Shown one piece after another: positions 16,386 to 26,007 of a DNA stretch of 64,000 bases. Positions within the stretch are counted from its first letter, which is position 1; each line of letters begins with the position of its first letter. Below the pieces are notes generated by a model. That model made no database searches, was not told the DNA's origin, and saw nothing but the letters and a program-made list of their open reading frames with translations. Position numbers and translations under genes: made by a program. This DNA is from Methylobacterium pseudosasicola (GTDB lineage Bacteria; Pseudomonadota; Alphaproteobacteria; Rhizobiales; Beijerinckiaceae): assembly GCF_900114535.1 (NCBI RefSeq), contig NZ_FOTK01000034.1:1-64000 (forward strand), given 5' to 3'.

Positions 16386-16850
16386 TCAGCCGTCCGTTCC
16401 GGTTCTGAGCTGAACGGAGCGCACCCCCGGCACACCGAGACCGATCGCCTTAGCCAGCTTGGAGCGATGTTGCGCGTATTCCTCAGCGACCATCGGATAG
16501 TCGGCCGGCAGACCATAGCGCTCTCGGTAGCTCCGCGGGTGCAACCCGTGGGCGGTAAGGTGACGCTTCAGGGTCTTGTAGGACCGGCCGTCGATGAAGC
16601 TGATGATGCCATGCTGTTGGACCGACTTGCGGATCTGCGCCGGGCTCGGCTTGTCGATCTGCGCCTGCAGAGAGGGTTCAGTCGCAACCGCCGCCACGCC
16701 GGTCGCCAGACTTACGATCGTATCATGCACTTTTGTGATCAAAGTCGGCAGTTCAGAAACAGGCACTCGGTTTTTCGAGACGTAAGCTGAGACGATGCCG
16801 GTCGCCAGGTCGGTCAATGACAGGGGGCTGGCTGAGGTCGAGGCGGGCAC
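16386..16850 (-). CDS. MucR/Ros-family regulator lacking the zinc-finger cysteines
   Basis: A 154-residue homologue of MucR/Ros DNA-binding regulators: LTDLATGIVSAYVSKNRVPV at the N-terminus, then YKTLKRHLTAHGLHP, then YRERYGLPADYPMVAEEY. In classical members the finger begins C-L-E-C/D; here the corresponding positions are S84 and D87 (ISFIDGRSY), so no Cys2His2 zinc site can form, although both histidines (H97, H101) remain. Comparable cysteine-less variants exist in Methylobacterium-like genomes. The GTG at 16850 with AGGAG seven bases upstream gives the family's usual length, and the ATG further upstream is rejected for that reason. Divergent from the AraC gene, with 121 bases between. 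Confidence 0.85.
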   Translation of the reverse strand: MPASTSASPLSLTDLATGIVSAYVSKNRVPVSELPTLITKVHDTIVSLATGVAAVATEPSLQAQIDKPSPAQIRKSVQQHGIISFIDGRSYKTLKRHLTAHGLHPRSYRERYGLPADYPMVAEEYAQHRSKLAKAIGLGVPGVRSVQLRTGTDG

Positions 16851-16971
16851 GTGCAGGCTCCTGAAAGGAATCAGCCCCAGATGTAGCTCGATGTGTCCCG
16901 TTGCGCTTGCCTGTGCGCGTGCTACCGTTTGCCCGAACGCGCAAGCAGAAGCACGCACTCAGACAAACGCT

Positions 16972-17931
16972 ATGAGGACTTTGTTCTCGACGGCGGACGA
17001 GAAGCCGAAAAACAGGTTCCGCCGTTGGCGCGAGACGATCTTCGAACGGATCGTGCCGGTCGAACTGACGCCGCTTGGCGATGGCGTATTCAAGGGCGTC
17101 ATGGAGGCTGCCGACGTTGGTCCCCTGCTCATCACCCGCGTGACGCAGAGCGCAGTCAACACCGCGGCAACCTCGGACACGATACGCCGTCACGGCAAGC
17201 ACGACACGTTAAACGTCGCAATCACCCTAAGTGGTGAGGTCTTCAGTGCTCAAGATGACCGCACCTCGATCCAGCGAGCCGGTGACATGGTGGTGCTGGA
17301 TCGTCGACCGACCACGATGGCATCCGACGCCGACACGCGAACGCTCTTCATTGAAGTACCTCGCGAGTGCCTTGAACGCGTGCTCGGATCGACGCGACGC
17401 TACACAGCTTTGACGATCGGTACCGAGCAGCCCGGGACCTCGCTTGTGACGACCTTCTTCAATGAATTGGTTTGTACGCATGAACACCTGACGCCGAACA
17501 TGGCCACGCGCATGGCTTACATTGGTATCGATCTAATCGTCGCCAGCATCGCAGAGCGCCTCGCGCATGAAGTGCCTAAGAACCTCCAGGGTACCCTCAT
17601 CGTTCAGAGAGCTGCTGCGTACATCGAGGCCAACCTTGGCGACGCGGACTTGGACCCTGCTCAGCTTGCAGCCGCTGTGGGCGTTTCGCTGCGCTATCTC
17701 CAGGAGCTATTCCACGAGCACGAACGCAACATAGCCGATTGGATCTGGCGGCGGCGCTTGGAGGTCGCCGCGCAGCGGCTGGCGGATCCCGGATTTGCCC
17801 ACCTAGACATCGGGCCCCTCGCCTACGGTTGCGGCTTCAAAAGCCAGAGCCACTTCAGTCGGCGCTTTAAAAATCACTACGGGCTTTCACCCAGCGAGCA
17901 CCGATGGCGTGCGCTGACTTTGGCGACGTGA
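16972..17931 (+). CDS. AraC-family transcriptional regulator
   Basis: A 319-residue regulator: an N-terminal ligand-binding-like domain of the AraC-binding-like type (ERIVPVELTPLGDGVFKG, later DMVVLDRRPTTMASDADTRT) and a C-terminal pair of helix-turn-helix motifs (LDPAQLAAAVGVSLRYLQEL and IGPLAYGCGFKSQSHFSRRF, then YGLSPSEHR). This class often activates nearby catabolic or stress genes on binding an aromatic or other small effector. The ATG at 16972 is chosen because the conserved domain starts soon after it; the frame is open further upstream into the leader of the divergent MucR-like gene. No obvious target gene follows on this strand. Confidence 0.9.
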   Translation: MRTLFSTADEKPKNRFRRWRETIFERIVPVELTPLGDGVFKGVMEAADVGPLLITRVTQSAVNTAATSDTIRRHGKHDTLNVAITLSGEVFSAQDDRTSIQRAGDMVVLDRRPTTMASDADTRTLFIEVPRECLERVLGSTRRYTALTIGTEQPGTSLVTTFFNELVCTHEHLTPNMATRMAYIGIDLIVASIAERLAHEVPKNLQGTLIVQRAAAYIEANLGDADLDPAQLAAAVGVSLRYLQELFHEHERNIADWIWRRRLEVAAQRLADPGFAHLDIGPLAYGCGFKSQSHFSRRFKNHYGLSPSEHRWRALTLAT

Positions 17932-18008
17932 ACACCAAGCGGCACCAATCTGGAGTTTCCGCTGCTGTTCCCCATGCGCCCGCTTCGACCTGGGTATAGG
18001 CCCCCCGG

Positions 18009-18028
18009 GGCCGGCGGGCGTGCCGGCC
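18009..18028 (+). terminator. Possible hairpin downstream of the AraC gene
   Basis: A perfect 7-bp GC stem (GGCCGGC / GCCGGCC) with a 6-base loop, 77 bases after the AraC stop, in a 346-base stretch that otherwise holds no supported gene. There is only a short TT afterwards, so it is at best a weak terminator. Confidence 0.25.
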
Positions 18029-18277
18029 TTAAGGCAGAACAACGGATCTTCGGCGAATGAGCGATCTGCGGATCCCGGGCTCGATGCCGAGCAGCTGGGA
18101 AGTGACATCCGTTTGTGGGGCTGTCGCCAGACCGGGACCGCATCCGCTCTTGGGATACTGCCAGCTTGGGACGAACGGCGGCACTGGGCGCGAGGCCGGC
18201 GATACCTCGTGGCATGAGCGCGATACTTGTCAAAAGCTATCACCACGATCGCCAGCCCTGAAGTCTGCCGGTGCGGC

Positions 18278-19126
18278 TCAGCCTGGGTGCGGTCCCATGC
18301 GGCGACGGTCATGCTCGATCGCGAACACATGGCTGTAGAGGTTGGCCACCCAGCTCCGCCCCTCGACAGTCAGATCGAGAAAGCGCACCGCGTCGCCGAT
18401 GACCGGCTCGATCTTGCCCCAGAAGAACGCCGGATACCGCTCCGCGAGGTCGGCCGGGCTGGCATAGCCGAGCTGTTCGTCGAGGCCGACCTCGGCGAAC
18501 TCATGAAACAGCGCGTTCAGTTTGCGTGGGTAGAGTGGGTCACCGAGTTGCCCGATCAGGTCCGCCGCACGCATCAAGCCGGCTTCGGTCCCGGTCTCCC
18601 GGTGCTCGTCGTCCGCGGGCACGGGGAAACGGGTCAACTCGATGGCCCGCATCACCCGCTGCGCATCGACGAGATCATGCGTGCCGAAGCGCTCCTGCAC
18701 CGCAAGCTTCGAACGCTCGATGTGGTAGGGCGCCAGCGCCGCGTCCGATGCACCGCGTGGCAAACCGATGGTCGTGCCCTGCGCGTCGATGACGAAGGCC
18801 TTCGCCCGGTCGCCTGAGCAGACACCGCGCACGTAGCCAATGTCGTGGTACAGCGCCGCCAGGATCATGTGCAGCCAATCCTCCGGCGTGATGCCCTTGT
18901 CGAGGAACCGGCCGCGCAGGATGTCCTGGGCCACGAGGGTGACGAGGGCGGTGTGGTCGCCGTCGTGGTAGAGCGCATCGCTGCCGACGATGCGCTCGAT
19001 GGTCAGACGTGCGGACGCCTCGATCACCTCGGCGAAACGCGGTTCACGACTGCCGAAGGTGCGCTGGTAGGTGAGCGCGAGGTGCTCGCCAAGCGCGTCG
19101 GCCAGCATCTTCGTCACGTCGAACAT
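18278..19126 (-). CDS. HD-domain metal-dependent phosphohydrolase
   Basis: A 282-residue protein of the HD superfamily, which hydrolyse phosphomonoesters or phosphodiesters such as nucleotides. The signature reads HDGDHTALVTLVAQDIL and, about 35 residues later, ILAALYHDIGYVRG, giving the first His and the HD pair. A later FHEFAEVGLDEQLGY may complete the site. It has no signal peptide or membrane segment and no attached sensor or synthetase domain. The ATG at 19126 begins the conserved block (MFDVTKMLADALGEHLALTY). It is divergent from the RecD2-like helicase with 156 bases between, so both may share a regulatory region. Substrate unknown. Confidence 0.82.
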   Translation of the reverse strand: MFDVTKMLADALGEHLALTYQRTFGSREPRFAEVIEASARLTIERIVGSDALYHDGDHTALVTLVAQDILRGRFLDKGITPEDWLHMILAALYHDIGYVRGVCSGDRAKAFVIDAQGTTIGLPRGASDAALAPYHIERSKLAVQERFGTHDLVDAQRVMRAIELTRFPVPADDEHRETGTEAGLMRAADLIGQLGDPLYPRKLNALFHEFAEVGLDEQLGYASPADLAERYPAFFWGKIEPVIGDAVRFLDLTVEGRSWVANLYSHVFAIEHDRRRMGPHPG

Positions 19127-19282
19127 GACTGGTCTCTCATAAATCGAGCAAACGCCCACACAGCCTGCTGTGTCGATCAGCATCATGACATCAAGTGAAC
19201 GGCGGCCCATATTGAGCAAAGCGCCCCGCGAAATATCGGGGCGCCGGACTCCGGGGCAGGCTCGTAGGATCTCATAGCCGTC

Positions 19283-21499
19283 GTGGCTGCGCGCGCATTC
19301 CCCGGCTCGGCCGGTCCCGAGATCGAGGCGCTGGCCGGTACCATCGAGCGCGTCACCTTCCACAGCCCCGAAACCGGCTTCTGCGTGCTCAAGGTCCAGG
19401 CCCGGGGCAAGCGTGACCTCGTCCCGGTGATCGGGCATGCCCCCGCCATCGCGGCTGGCGAGTGGATCACCGCCACCGGCATCTGGCACACGGATCGGCA
19501 GCACGGCGTGCAGTTCAAGGCTGACACCCTCAAGGTCACGCCGCCCACCGGGGTGGAGGGCATCGAGAAGTACCTCGCGTCCGGCCACATGCGTGGCATC
19601 GGTCCGGCCATGGCCAAGCGCATCGTCGCGGCGTTCGGCGAAGGCACGTTTGAGATCATCGAGGCCGAGCCGCAGCGACTGCCCGAGATCGCCGGCATCG
19701 GCCCGAAGCGTGCCGCCCGCATCATCGCCGGCTGGGCCGAGCAGAAGGCGGTGCGCGAGATCATGCTGTTCCTGCACGCCCAAGGCGTCGGCACGGCGCG
19801 GGCGGTGCGGATCTTCAAGACCTACGGCCACGACGCCATCGCGGTCATGACCGAGGACCCGTATCGGCTGGCCAAGGACATCCGCGGCATCGGCTTCAAG
19901 ACCGCCGACGCCATCGCGATGAAGCTCGGGCTGACCCCGGAGGCGCCGCAGCGGCTGCGCGCGGGCATCTCGTTTGCCTTGCAGACGGCGACCGACGGCG
20001 GGCACTGTGCCCTACCGGTTGCGGAACTGATCAAGCTCGCGGGCGACCTCCTCGGCATCGACGCGGCGCTGATCCGCGCGGCGCTGCTCGACGTGCTGGA
20101 GACCGGCGAGGTCGTGCAGGATATCCTCGGCGACAAGGCGTGCATCTTCCTGGCTGGGCTGCACGCCGCCGAGCGGATGATCGCCGAGCGGCTGCTCCGC
20201 CGAATGAAAGGCGCACCGCCCTGGCCCGAGATCGACCTCGCCCGGGCTCTGTCCTGGGTCCAGGACAAGACCGGCAAGACGCTCTCGCCCTCGCAAGGGG
20301 AAGCCGTGCGACTGGTGCTCGGCGCCAAGCTCGCGGTGATCACCGGCGGTCCGGGCGTGGGCAAGACCTCGACGCTCGACACGATCCTGCGCATCCTGCG
20401 GGCGAAGGGTGTGCAGGTGCTGCTTGCCGCCCCGACCGGCCGGGCGGCCAAGCGCATGACCGAGCAGACCGGGCTCGAGGCCAAGACGATCCACCGCCTG
20501 CTGGAGATCGACCCGAAGCACGGAGGTTTCTCGCGCAACGAGGACAACCCGCTCGCCTGCGACCTGCTGGTGATCGACGAGACCTCGATGGTCGACGTGC
20601 CGCTGATGAACGCCCTGACCAAGGCGGTGCCGGAGCACGCGGCGCTCCTCCTCGTCGGCGATGTCGACCAGCTGCCCTCGGTCGGGCCCGGGCAGGTCTT
20701 GGCCGACGTCATCGCCTCGGGGGCTATCCCGGTGGCGCGGCTGACCGAAGTGTTTCGGCAGGCGGCCGAGAGCCGGATCGTCGTGAATGCGCACCGGATC
20801 AACGCCGGCAAGATGCCCGAGCCGGCTGCGCGGGGCGCGGACAGCGATTTCCACCTGATCGAGATCGACGAGCCCGAGCCGGCGGTGGCGACTTTGATCG
20901 AGGTGGTGACCAGACGCATCCCGGCGCGCTTCAGCCTCGATCCGGTGCGCGACGTGCAAGTGCTCACCCCGATGCAGCGCGGCGTGCTCGGCGCGCGCAA
21001 CCTCAACCACGAACTCCAGGCGGTGCTGAACCCGAACCCCGCCATCTCGGTGGAGCGGTTCGGCTGGCGCTTCTCACCCGGCGACCGAGTGATGGAGAGC
21101 CAGAACGACTACGACCGGGAGGTGTTCAACGGCGATCTCGGAACCGTCGCCCGCATCGACGAGGACGAGGGCGCGGTGATCGTCGATTTCGACGGGCGCG
21201 AGGTGGTCTACCCCTACGGCGAACTCGACACGCTGGTACCGGCCTACGCGACGACCATCCACAAGTCGCAGGGTTCGGAGTACCCGGCGGTGGTGATCCC
21301 GCTGGCCATGCAGCACTGGACGATGCTGGCGCGGAATCTCCTGTACACGGGCGTGACGCGCGGCAAACGGTTGGTCGTGCTGCTCGGGCAGCGCAAGGCG
21401 CTGGGCATCGCGGTCCGCGGCGGTCATACCAAGCCCCGCTGGACCAAGTTGCGCGCGTGGCTGGGTCAGGGCGCTTCCGTAGAGGCGGTCCGACGGTAA
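19283..21499 (+). CDS. recD2: RecD2-like SF1B DNA helicase
   Basis: A 738-residue 5'-3' helicase of the RecD2/TraA type, which unwinds DNA in repair or plasmid transfer without RecBC. Domain order is as expected: N-terminal OB domain (IERVTFHSPETGFCVLKV), tandem helix-hairpin-helix motifs (GHMRGIGPAMAKRIV, LPEIAGIGPKRAARI, DIRGIGFKTADAIA), and helicase core with Walker A GGPGVGKTS (residues ~355-363). Further motifs are VIDETSMVD, VGDVDQLPSVGPG and the closing YATTIHKSQGSEYPAVV and LLYTGVTRGKRLVVL. Length and motifs are complete, so it should be active. The start is GTG at 19283. In this setting, close to a type IA topoisomerase and a CoiA-like protein, it resembles DNA-processing genes of plasmids and integrative elements. 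Confidence 0.92.
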   Translation: MAARAFPGSAGPEIEALAGTIERVTFHSPETGFCVLKVQARGKRDLVPVIGHAPAIAAGEWITATGIWHTDRQHGVQFKADTLKVTPPTGVEGIEKYLASGHMRGIGPAMAKRIVAAFGEGTFEIIEAEPQRLPEIAGIGPKRAARIIAGWAEQKAVREIMLFLHAQGVGTARAVRIFKTYGHDAIAVMTEDPYRLAKDIRGIGFKTADAIAMKLGLTPEAPQRLRAGISFALQTATDGGHCALPVAELIKLAGDLLGIDAALIRAALLDVLETGEVVQDILGDKACIFLAGLHAAERMIAERLLRRMKGAPPWPEIDLARALSWVQDKTGKTLSPSQGEAVRLVLGAKLAVITGGPGVGKTSTLDTILRILRAKGVQVLLAAPTGRAAKRMTEQTGLEAKTIHRLLEIDPKHGGFSRNEDNPLACDLLVIDETSMVDVPLMNALTKAVPEHAALLLVGDVDQLPSVGPGQVLADVIASGAIPVARLTEVFRQAAESRIVVNAHRINAGKMPEPAARGADSDFHLIEIDEPEPAVATLIEVVTRRIPARFSLDPVRDVQVLTPMQRGVLGARNLNHELQAVLNPNPAISVERFGWRFSPGDRVMESQNDYDREVFNGDLGTVARIDEDEGAVIVDFDGREVVYPYGELDTLVPAYATTIHKSQGSEYPAVVIPLAMQHWTMLARNLLYTGVTRGKRLVVLLGQRKALGIAVRGGHTKPRWTKLRAWLGQGASVEAVRR

Positions 21500-21949
21500 A
21501 GACGCCATGACCGGCCTCGGATTTGTCGTACAGAAGCACACTGCGCGCGGGCTGAACTGCAACTTCCCGCTTGCGCTTTAAGGCATACTCAAGAGTTGTT
21601 CGTTGGCGCGTGACCAGAGCCTGGTGGCGGGCGAGCGGCGGCTGGCTGTGCCGGTGCAGGACCAACGTTTGGGTTGCGCTGGGTTTGAGGGCGTCATTCC
21701 GTCTTTACAGCGCGGCACGCGATGGAAACCTGCTGCCGCAACTGTTTGGCTTTGTGACATGCCGTACCATTGAGGCGGTGATTGCCGTGGCCGAGCAGCG
21801 CACATGCGAGCAAACGCTGGCTGCGCTCCCAGGCCGCTGAGGGCGCGTGACGCCGGCACGAAATCCGCGATGAACTGTTACGAACTTCGCGAGCCATCCA
21901 GGGCTTCACGATCGAGAGCTGAGAGCCCGGATATCCGCGTCCGAGCGCT
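21500..21949 (+). other. Intergenic region between converging helicase and topoisomerase genes
   Basis: About 450 bases with no supported gene. Frames at 21571 (+) and 21578 (-) cover the same bases and show no family features. Terminators are expected here but none was clearly seen. Confidence 0.35.
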
Positions 21950-24334
21950 TCAGGCACGACGCCGAGTCGTTGCCTTTCCAGGCATCTCGCCCCCCCTGTC
22001 CCGTCGCTTTTCCCGTTCGGCAGGTTTGTTGCCTCTCGCTCCTCCGGAGCTTGGCTCTGGTGTCCGCTGCCGCGGTTGAGAGGCGTGTGCGTCGAGGAAG
22101 CGACGACATGCGTCGAAGTTCGTCTCGATCTCCGTCGGACAAGTGATGCCGCGCTGCTCCGCCAGACCGCGCGCGTAGCTGAGCATCGCCGCGCTCGGAA
22201 CACGCTGTTGGCCGGGCTGGCTGACGCCGTCGTTTTGAGGCGCGCGCGGCCCAGCATGGGTGTCCAGAAAGGCCCGGCAGACGCTGATGCTGCTCTTGCA
22301 GCCGCGCGGCAGCTTCACGCCCTTTCGCTCAGCCAAGCTCACTGCGAACGACAGCATGGCCGAGGTTGGTGGCTGATTGTCGGCCTGACCGTATGGGATC
22401 AGACTCGGGTCGAGGCTGACCACCGGTGAGTTCGAGATCACGGCGATCAGCTCATCAAGACGCGCCCGCGTGCGATGTTGAAACGCGTCGGCGCGCTGGA
22501 TGGCCTCAGCGCGCGTTTTGGCACGACCGATTTCTGCCAACTCCGCCTCGAACGTCGCTCGCCCCACCGGATCACCGTAGGCCGGGAACACGCGTCGCAC
22601 CGCCGTGATGAACGCCAGCCCCACCTCGGTGACTTCGATGGCTGGATCCTTGCCGTTGGACAGCGTGATGTAGCGGCTCTTCAAGAGTTTAGGCAGGATC
22701 GTATCGCGCGTGGCGGCCGTGCCGAGCCCCTTGGGCTCGTTCGGGTTGACCGGGTTCTCCAGGGCGCGTTTGACCATCGGATCATCCACTTGATCGATCA
22801 ATCGGCCCATCACCACCGGGAGCTCGCCTCGGGTGATCCGCCGCGGCGGCTCGGTCATCGCGGTAGCAATGTCAGCAGTTACTGCCGATGCGCCCTCACC
22901 GTCGTTTACAACCGGTAGGCGGGCGGACATGGCTTCCCCCTCGCGCCTGGCCTTGCCGGGCACGGCGTCCGCTTCGAGTTCCGTCTCGCTGCCGTAGACC
23001 GTACGCCACCCGGGCGCACGTATGACGTTGCCGGAAACGGCAAACCGTTTCGGGCCAATCGGCGTCCGTACCTCGGCAGTCACGCTGGTGCGGGCATCGA
23101 TTCCATCGGGGAGGTGCGCGGCCAGGTAGGCCTTCGCGACGAGCTCCCACAACTGGAACTGATCGGCTGAGAGGCGGCTGCGCTCAGGGACCTTGCGCAA
23201 GGGCACGATCGCGTGATGCTCCCCCGGATCCTTGACGTAGTGCCCTTTGATGCCACGGCGGATCACAGGCACATGATCCCGCGCGATGAGGCTATGCAGG
23301 TCGGTCAGCACGGTGGCGATCGCGACGATCACCGTTGTAGCATCAGCAGCCTGCCCCTCCGGCAGGTACTCGGACTCCGTGCGCGGGTAGCTGAGGTAGC
23401 CCTGATCGTACAGGTCCTGGGCGATGCCCGCTGTATGTTGGGGATCCCAGCCGAACCGCTTGGCGCAGCGCCGGGCGAGGGTGTCCTTCGAGAAGAGCCG
23501 GGGCGGTGCGCGTCGCACATCCTTGTGCTCGACCGTCAGGGGCCCCGACCACGTCACGGCGGCTGTCCGGATCGTCTCGGCGATCTCCACGTCGAAGATC
23601 CGTTCTTTGGGTGCGTGCCACAGGATCAGTTCGGCACCGGATTGGGTCCCCAGGTGCAAAGCGACCTTGAAGAAGTCCTGCGGCACGAAGGAGCGGATAC
23701 GCTCCTCCAGGTCGGTCAGGATAGCGAGGGTGGGCGTCTGCACGCCGCCGAAGCGCCAGGGTTCCCGGAAAGCAGGTGGGCGCAGACGCAGCGAGATGGC
23801 CCGTGTGCCGTTCAGGCCGAGGTGGTAGTCCTCATACTGCCTGCAGAGCGCCTCGAGGTAGGCGGCGTAGTCGCGCTCGCCCGAACTTGGTTCCTTGGCC
23901 AGGGCAGCGAAGGCGCGGCGGATCGAGACGTCGTCGAGCGCACCGAGCTTGAGCCGGTCGACCCGCCCACGCCAGCCGAGGTGCTCGAGCACCTCCCAGG
24001 CGATCATCGAGCCCTCGCGTCCGGGATCGGTGGCGATGATCACACGCTCGACGCCGCTCAGCGCCTGCCGGATGGCAGCAATCTTCGGTTCGTGCGACTG
24101 GCCGGACCGGTTGGTGCCGTAGCTGACCGGGATGGTGGCGAGTACGATGGGAAGGGTGTCGAAGCGCCAGGGCTTCCACTCGGGCCGGATGCTACCGGGT
24201 TCCTCGGCAGACAGAAGGTGTCCCTCCGCGGCCACGCAGACCGTGTTCGGCGAATGGAAAAAGCGCTGCAACTGCCGCATCGCAGAGGGCTTTTCGAAGA
24301 AGAACAGCGTGCGGCCGGAGCTCGGAGGTGACAT
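21950..24334 (-). CDS. Type IA DNA topoisomerase (topoisomerase III-like)
   Basis: A 794-residue enzyme that passes single DNA strands through a transient 5'-phosphotyrosine nick. The TOPRIM domain is at the N-terminus (FFFEKPSAMRQL with E14; IIATDPGREG with D103), and the catalytic tyrosine is Y316 in GYLSYPRTESEYLP. Later motifs KGLGTAATRD and the gate domains are present. Instead of Cys4 zinc fingers, the C-terminus has two ~40-residue repeats, TSAMLSFAVSLAERKGVKLP and SAAMLSYARGLAEQRGITCP, each ending FLD(T/A)HA, followed by a charged tail. Such architecture is typical of plasmid and conjugative-element topoisomerases. ATG 24334 is chosen because TOPRIM follows directly; an upstream ATG (24378) is possible. 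Confidence 0.9.
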   Translation of the reverse strand: MSPPSSGRTLFFFEKPSAMRQLQRFFHSPNTVCVAAEGHLLSAEEPGSIRPEWKPWRFDTLPIVLATIPVSYGTNRSGQSHEPKIAAIRQALSGVERVIIATDPGREGSMIAWEVLEHLGWRGRVDRLKLGALDDVSIRRAFAALAKEPSSGERDYAAYLEALCRQYEDYHLGLNGTRAISLRLRPPAFREPWRFGGVQTPTLAILTDLEERIRSFVPQDFFKVALHLGTQSGAELILWHAPKERIFDVEIAETIRTAAVTWSGPLTVEHKDVRRAPPRLFSKDTLARRCAKRFGWDPQHTAGIAQDLYDQGYLSYPRTESEYLPEGQAADATTVIVAIATVLTDLHSLIARDHVPVIRRGIKGHYVKDPGEHHAIVPLRKVPERSRLSADQFQLWELVAKAYLAAHLPDGIDARTSVTAEVRTPIGPKRFAVSGNVIRAPGWRTVYGSETELEADAVPGKARREGEAMSARLPVVNDGEGASAVTADIATAMTEPPRRITRGELPVVMGRLIDQVDDPMVKRALENPVNPNEPKGLGTAATRDTILPKLLKSRYITLSNGKDPAIEVTEVGLAFITAVRRVFPAYGDPVGRATFEAELAEIGRAKTRAEAIQRADAFQHRTRARLDELIAVISNSPVVSLDPSLIPYGQADNQPPTSAMLSFAVSLAERKGVKLPRGCKSSISVCRAFLDTHAGPRAPQNDGVSQPGQQRVPSAAMLSYARGLAEQRGITCPTEIETNFDACRRFLDAHASQPRQRTPEPSSGGARGNKPAEREKRRDRGGEMPGKATTRRRA

Positions 24335-24541
24335 GTCGCTGACCGCTAAGGCTCTCGCTACGCTTGGCCGATGGTTCATAGTTTGTTCTAGAGCGGCTTC
24401 GCATGCAACTGGCGCGAAAGGGTGCGAAGGACCGCGGCTGATGCTGAACGCGAGTTGCTGCCCGAGGGCATGGGCGGTGAAGCCGCGAGTCTGCAGCCTC
24501 CACCGCCACAGCGGTCGCGAGATCTTTGCGTGAAGGATCGC

Positions 24542-25690
24542 ATGCAAGACGGGGAGAACGCATCATGGTTGCCCGACGGCCTTGCTTTCGGGGAACGTGC
24601 GGACGGCGGTCTCGTCCACATCTCCGAAGTTCGCTCCGGTCTGGCGTGCGGCTGTCGTTGCCCGAGTTGTGGAAGACCTCTGGTTGCCCGCAAAGGTGAC
24701 TTGGTACGACACCACTTCGGGCATCACGGCGTGGCCGGAGAGCGTCCCTGTCGCGGCGGCCCCGAGACGGCCCTACATCGGTTCGCCAAGGAGCTGCTCG
24801 CCTCCAGGTTGGCGCTCGCCCTCCCTCCCCTGCTCCGTGACGGTGAGCGCAAACCCCTTCACCGGGGCGGGGTCTACCGATTTGACGCGGCGGTCTTGGA
24901 ACATCGGCTCGGTGCCATCGTGCCGGACGTGATCGTGCGGCGAGCGAACCGTGATCTGATGGTCGAATTTCGAGTCATGCATGCCAGTGGCCCCGACAAG
25001 GTTGCCGGGATCGCGAATCTCGGTCTTGCCGCAATCGAGATTGACCTCTCAGGTCTGGCTCTCAACGTTCCGCGACGGGAGCTGGAAGACGCGATCCTTC
25101 TTCACGCCCCGCGGGAGTGGCTGCATAATCCGAAGCTGAAGGTCTCGGCTGCGATGGAGACAGACATCGCAGCGCGCCCGACTCGACCACCGGGGCGGCT
25201 CACAACAACCCTGGAACGAGACTACGCCACCGGCTGCCGAGAAGCGCGCACGATGCGCGTCCGGGGTTTGGCTCCTGCCCGGATCCGGGCTGACGGTCTG
25301 CCGCAAGCTATCGGGCTGGAAGTTGCAGGTTTTGGCTGCTTCACCGTCTCGCCCCAGGACTGGCAGGCCTTGATCCTCATGACTGCGCTCGATCGTGCGC
25401 TTTTGGGCACTTCCTGCGCGGTGGACGTGAAAGTAGCTCTGCGTCAGGTGAGAGAACGGGAATGGCTGCGTGGACGGTTCTGTCGTCTCTCGACCGGTGA
25501 AGAGGCAGCCTTGCACGCCTCCTTGCCCTCGTTCGCTCCACCGGGTGCGGCCATTACAGCGTGGGCCATGGAGCTGTCTCGGCAAGGGGTTCTGATGCCG
25601 AGTAGCGCGCGTGGGCAGTGGATGATCCGACGCGAAACGCTGCAGTTGGTTAGCGACGCTCGCCGGTCCAGAACGGCGTCAGTGCAGTGA
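24542..25690 (+). CDS. CoiA-like protein (competence protein CoiA family)
   Basis: A 382-residue protein resembling CoiA. It has a small cysteine motif (GCRCPSCGRPLVARKG), then RHHFGHHG, then ETALHRFAKELL, and a nuclease-like block (LGAIVPDVIVRRANRDLMVE) with the spaced D-x-x and E-x-R residues of restriction-endonuclease-like folds. CoiA family members act on incoming single-stranded DNA in transformation and are also encoded by plasmids and conjugative elements. The ATG at 24542 follows AAGGA. It is divergent from the topoisomerase and about 3 kb from the RecD2-like helicase, which fits a DNA-processing neighbourhood. The C-terminal ~150 residues match nothing I know. Confidence 0.75.
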   Translation: MQDGENASWLPDGLAFGERADGGLVHISEVRSGLACGCRCPSCGRPLVARKGDLVRHHFGHHGVAGERPCRGGPETALHRFAKELLASRLALALPPLLRDGERKPLHRGGVYRFDAAVLEHRLGAIVPDVIVRRANRDLMVEFRVMHASGPDKVAGIANLGLAAIEIDLSGLALNVPRRELEDAILLHAPREWLHNPKLKVSAAMETDIAARPTRPPGRLTTTLERDYATGCREARTMRVRGLAPARIRADGLPQAIGLEVAGFGCFTVSPQDWQALILMTALDRALLGTSCAVDVKVALRQVREREWLRGRFCRLSTGEEAALHASLPSFAPPGAAITAWAMELSRQGVLMPSSARGQWMIRRETLQLVSDARRSRTASVQ

Positions 25691-26007
25691 TTGCCACGCT
25701 TTTGGTGAGCCGACGTTGCGCTTCACGCACCATCATTGCTCCGCATCGGAGCGCATTCTCACAAGATATCACTCAACACTATCGTACGAAGGCACGCTAA
25801 CCACACGAGATCGGGTCTAACGTTGCTTTTCCACTTTGAGGGAGCGCCCGTCGGAGAATTGGACGGGGCGTTGTCAGCGAGGATCTATCAGTCGTGTTTC
25901 TCCCTTTGTAGCTCCGCAATCGGCTCAACCCCCCGGTTCGAAACCGACATGCTGTCAAGCTCCGCCTCGAGCGTTGAGCGTGGGCGCGGCGAGACATGGT
26001 CCAAAGC
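25691..26007 (+). other. Intergenic region, no supported gene
   Basis: About 317 bases between converging genes. A 200-codon plus-strand frame that begins here runs antisense into the MmgE/PrpD gene and is judged spurious. Confidence 0.35.

Noticed and set aside
20140-21510. 456-codon plus-strand frame in the helicase
   Set aside because: Shifted frame inside the RecD2-like gene, rich in Arg/Ala/Gly without domain features.
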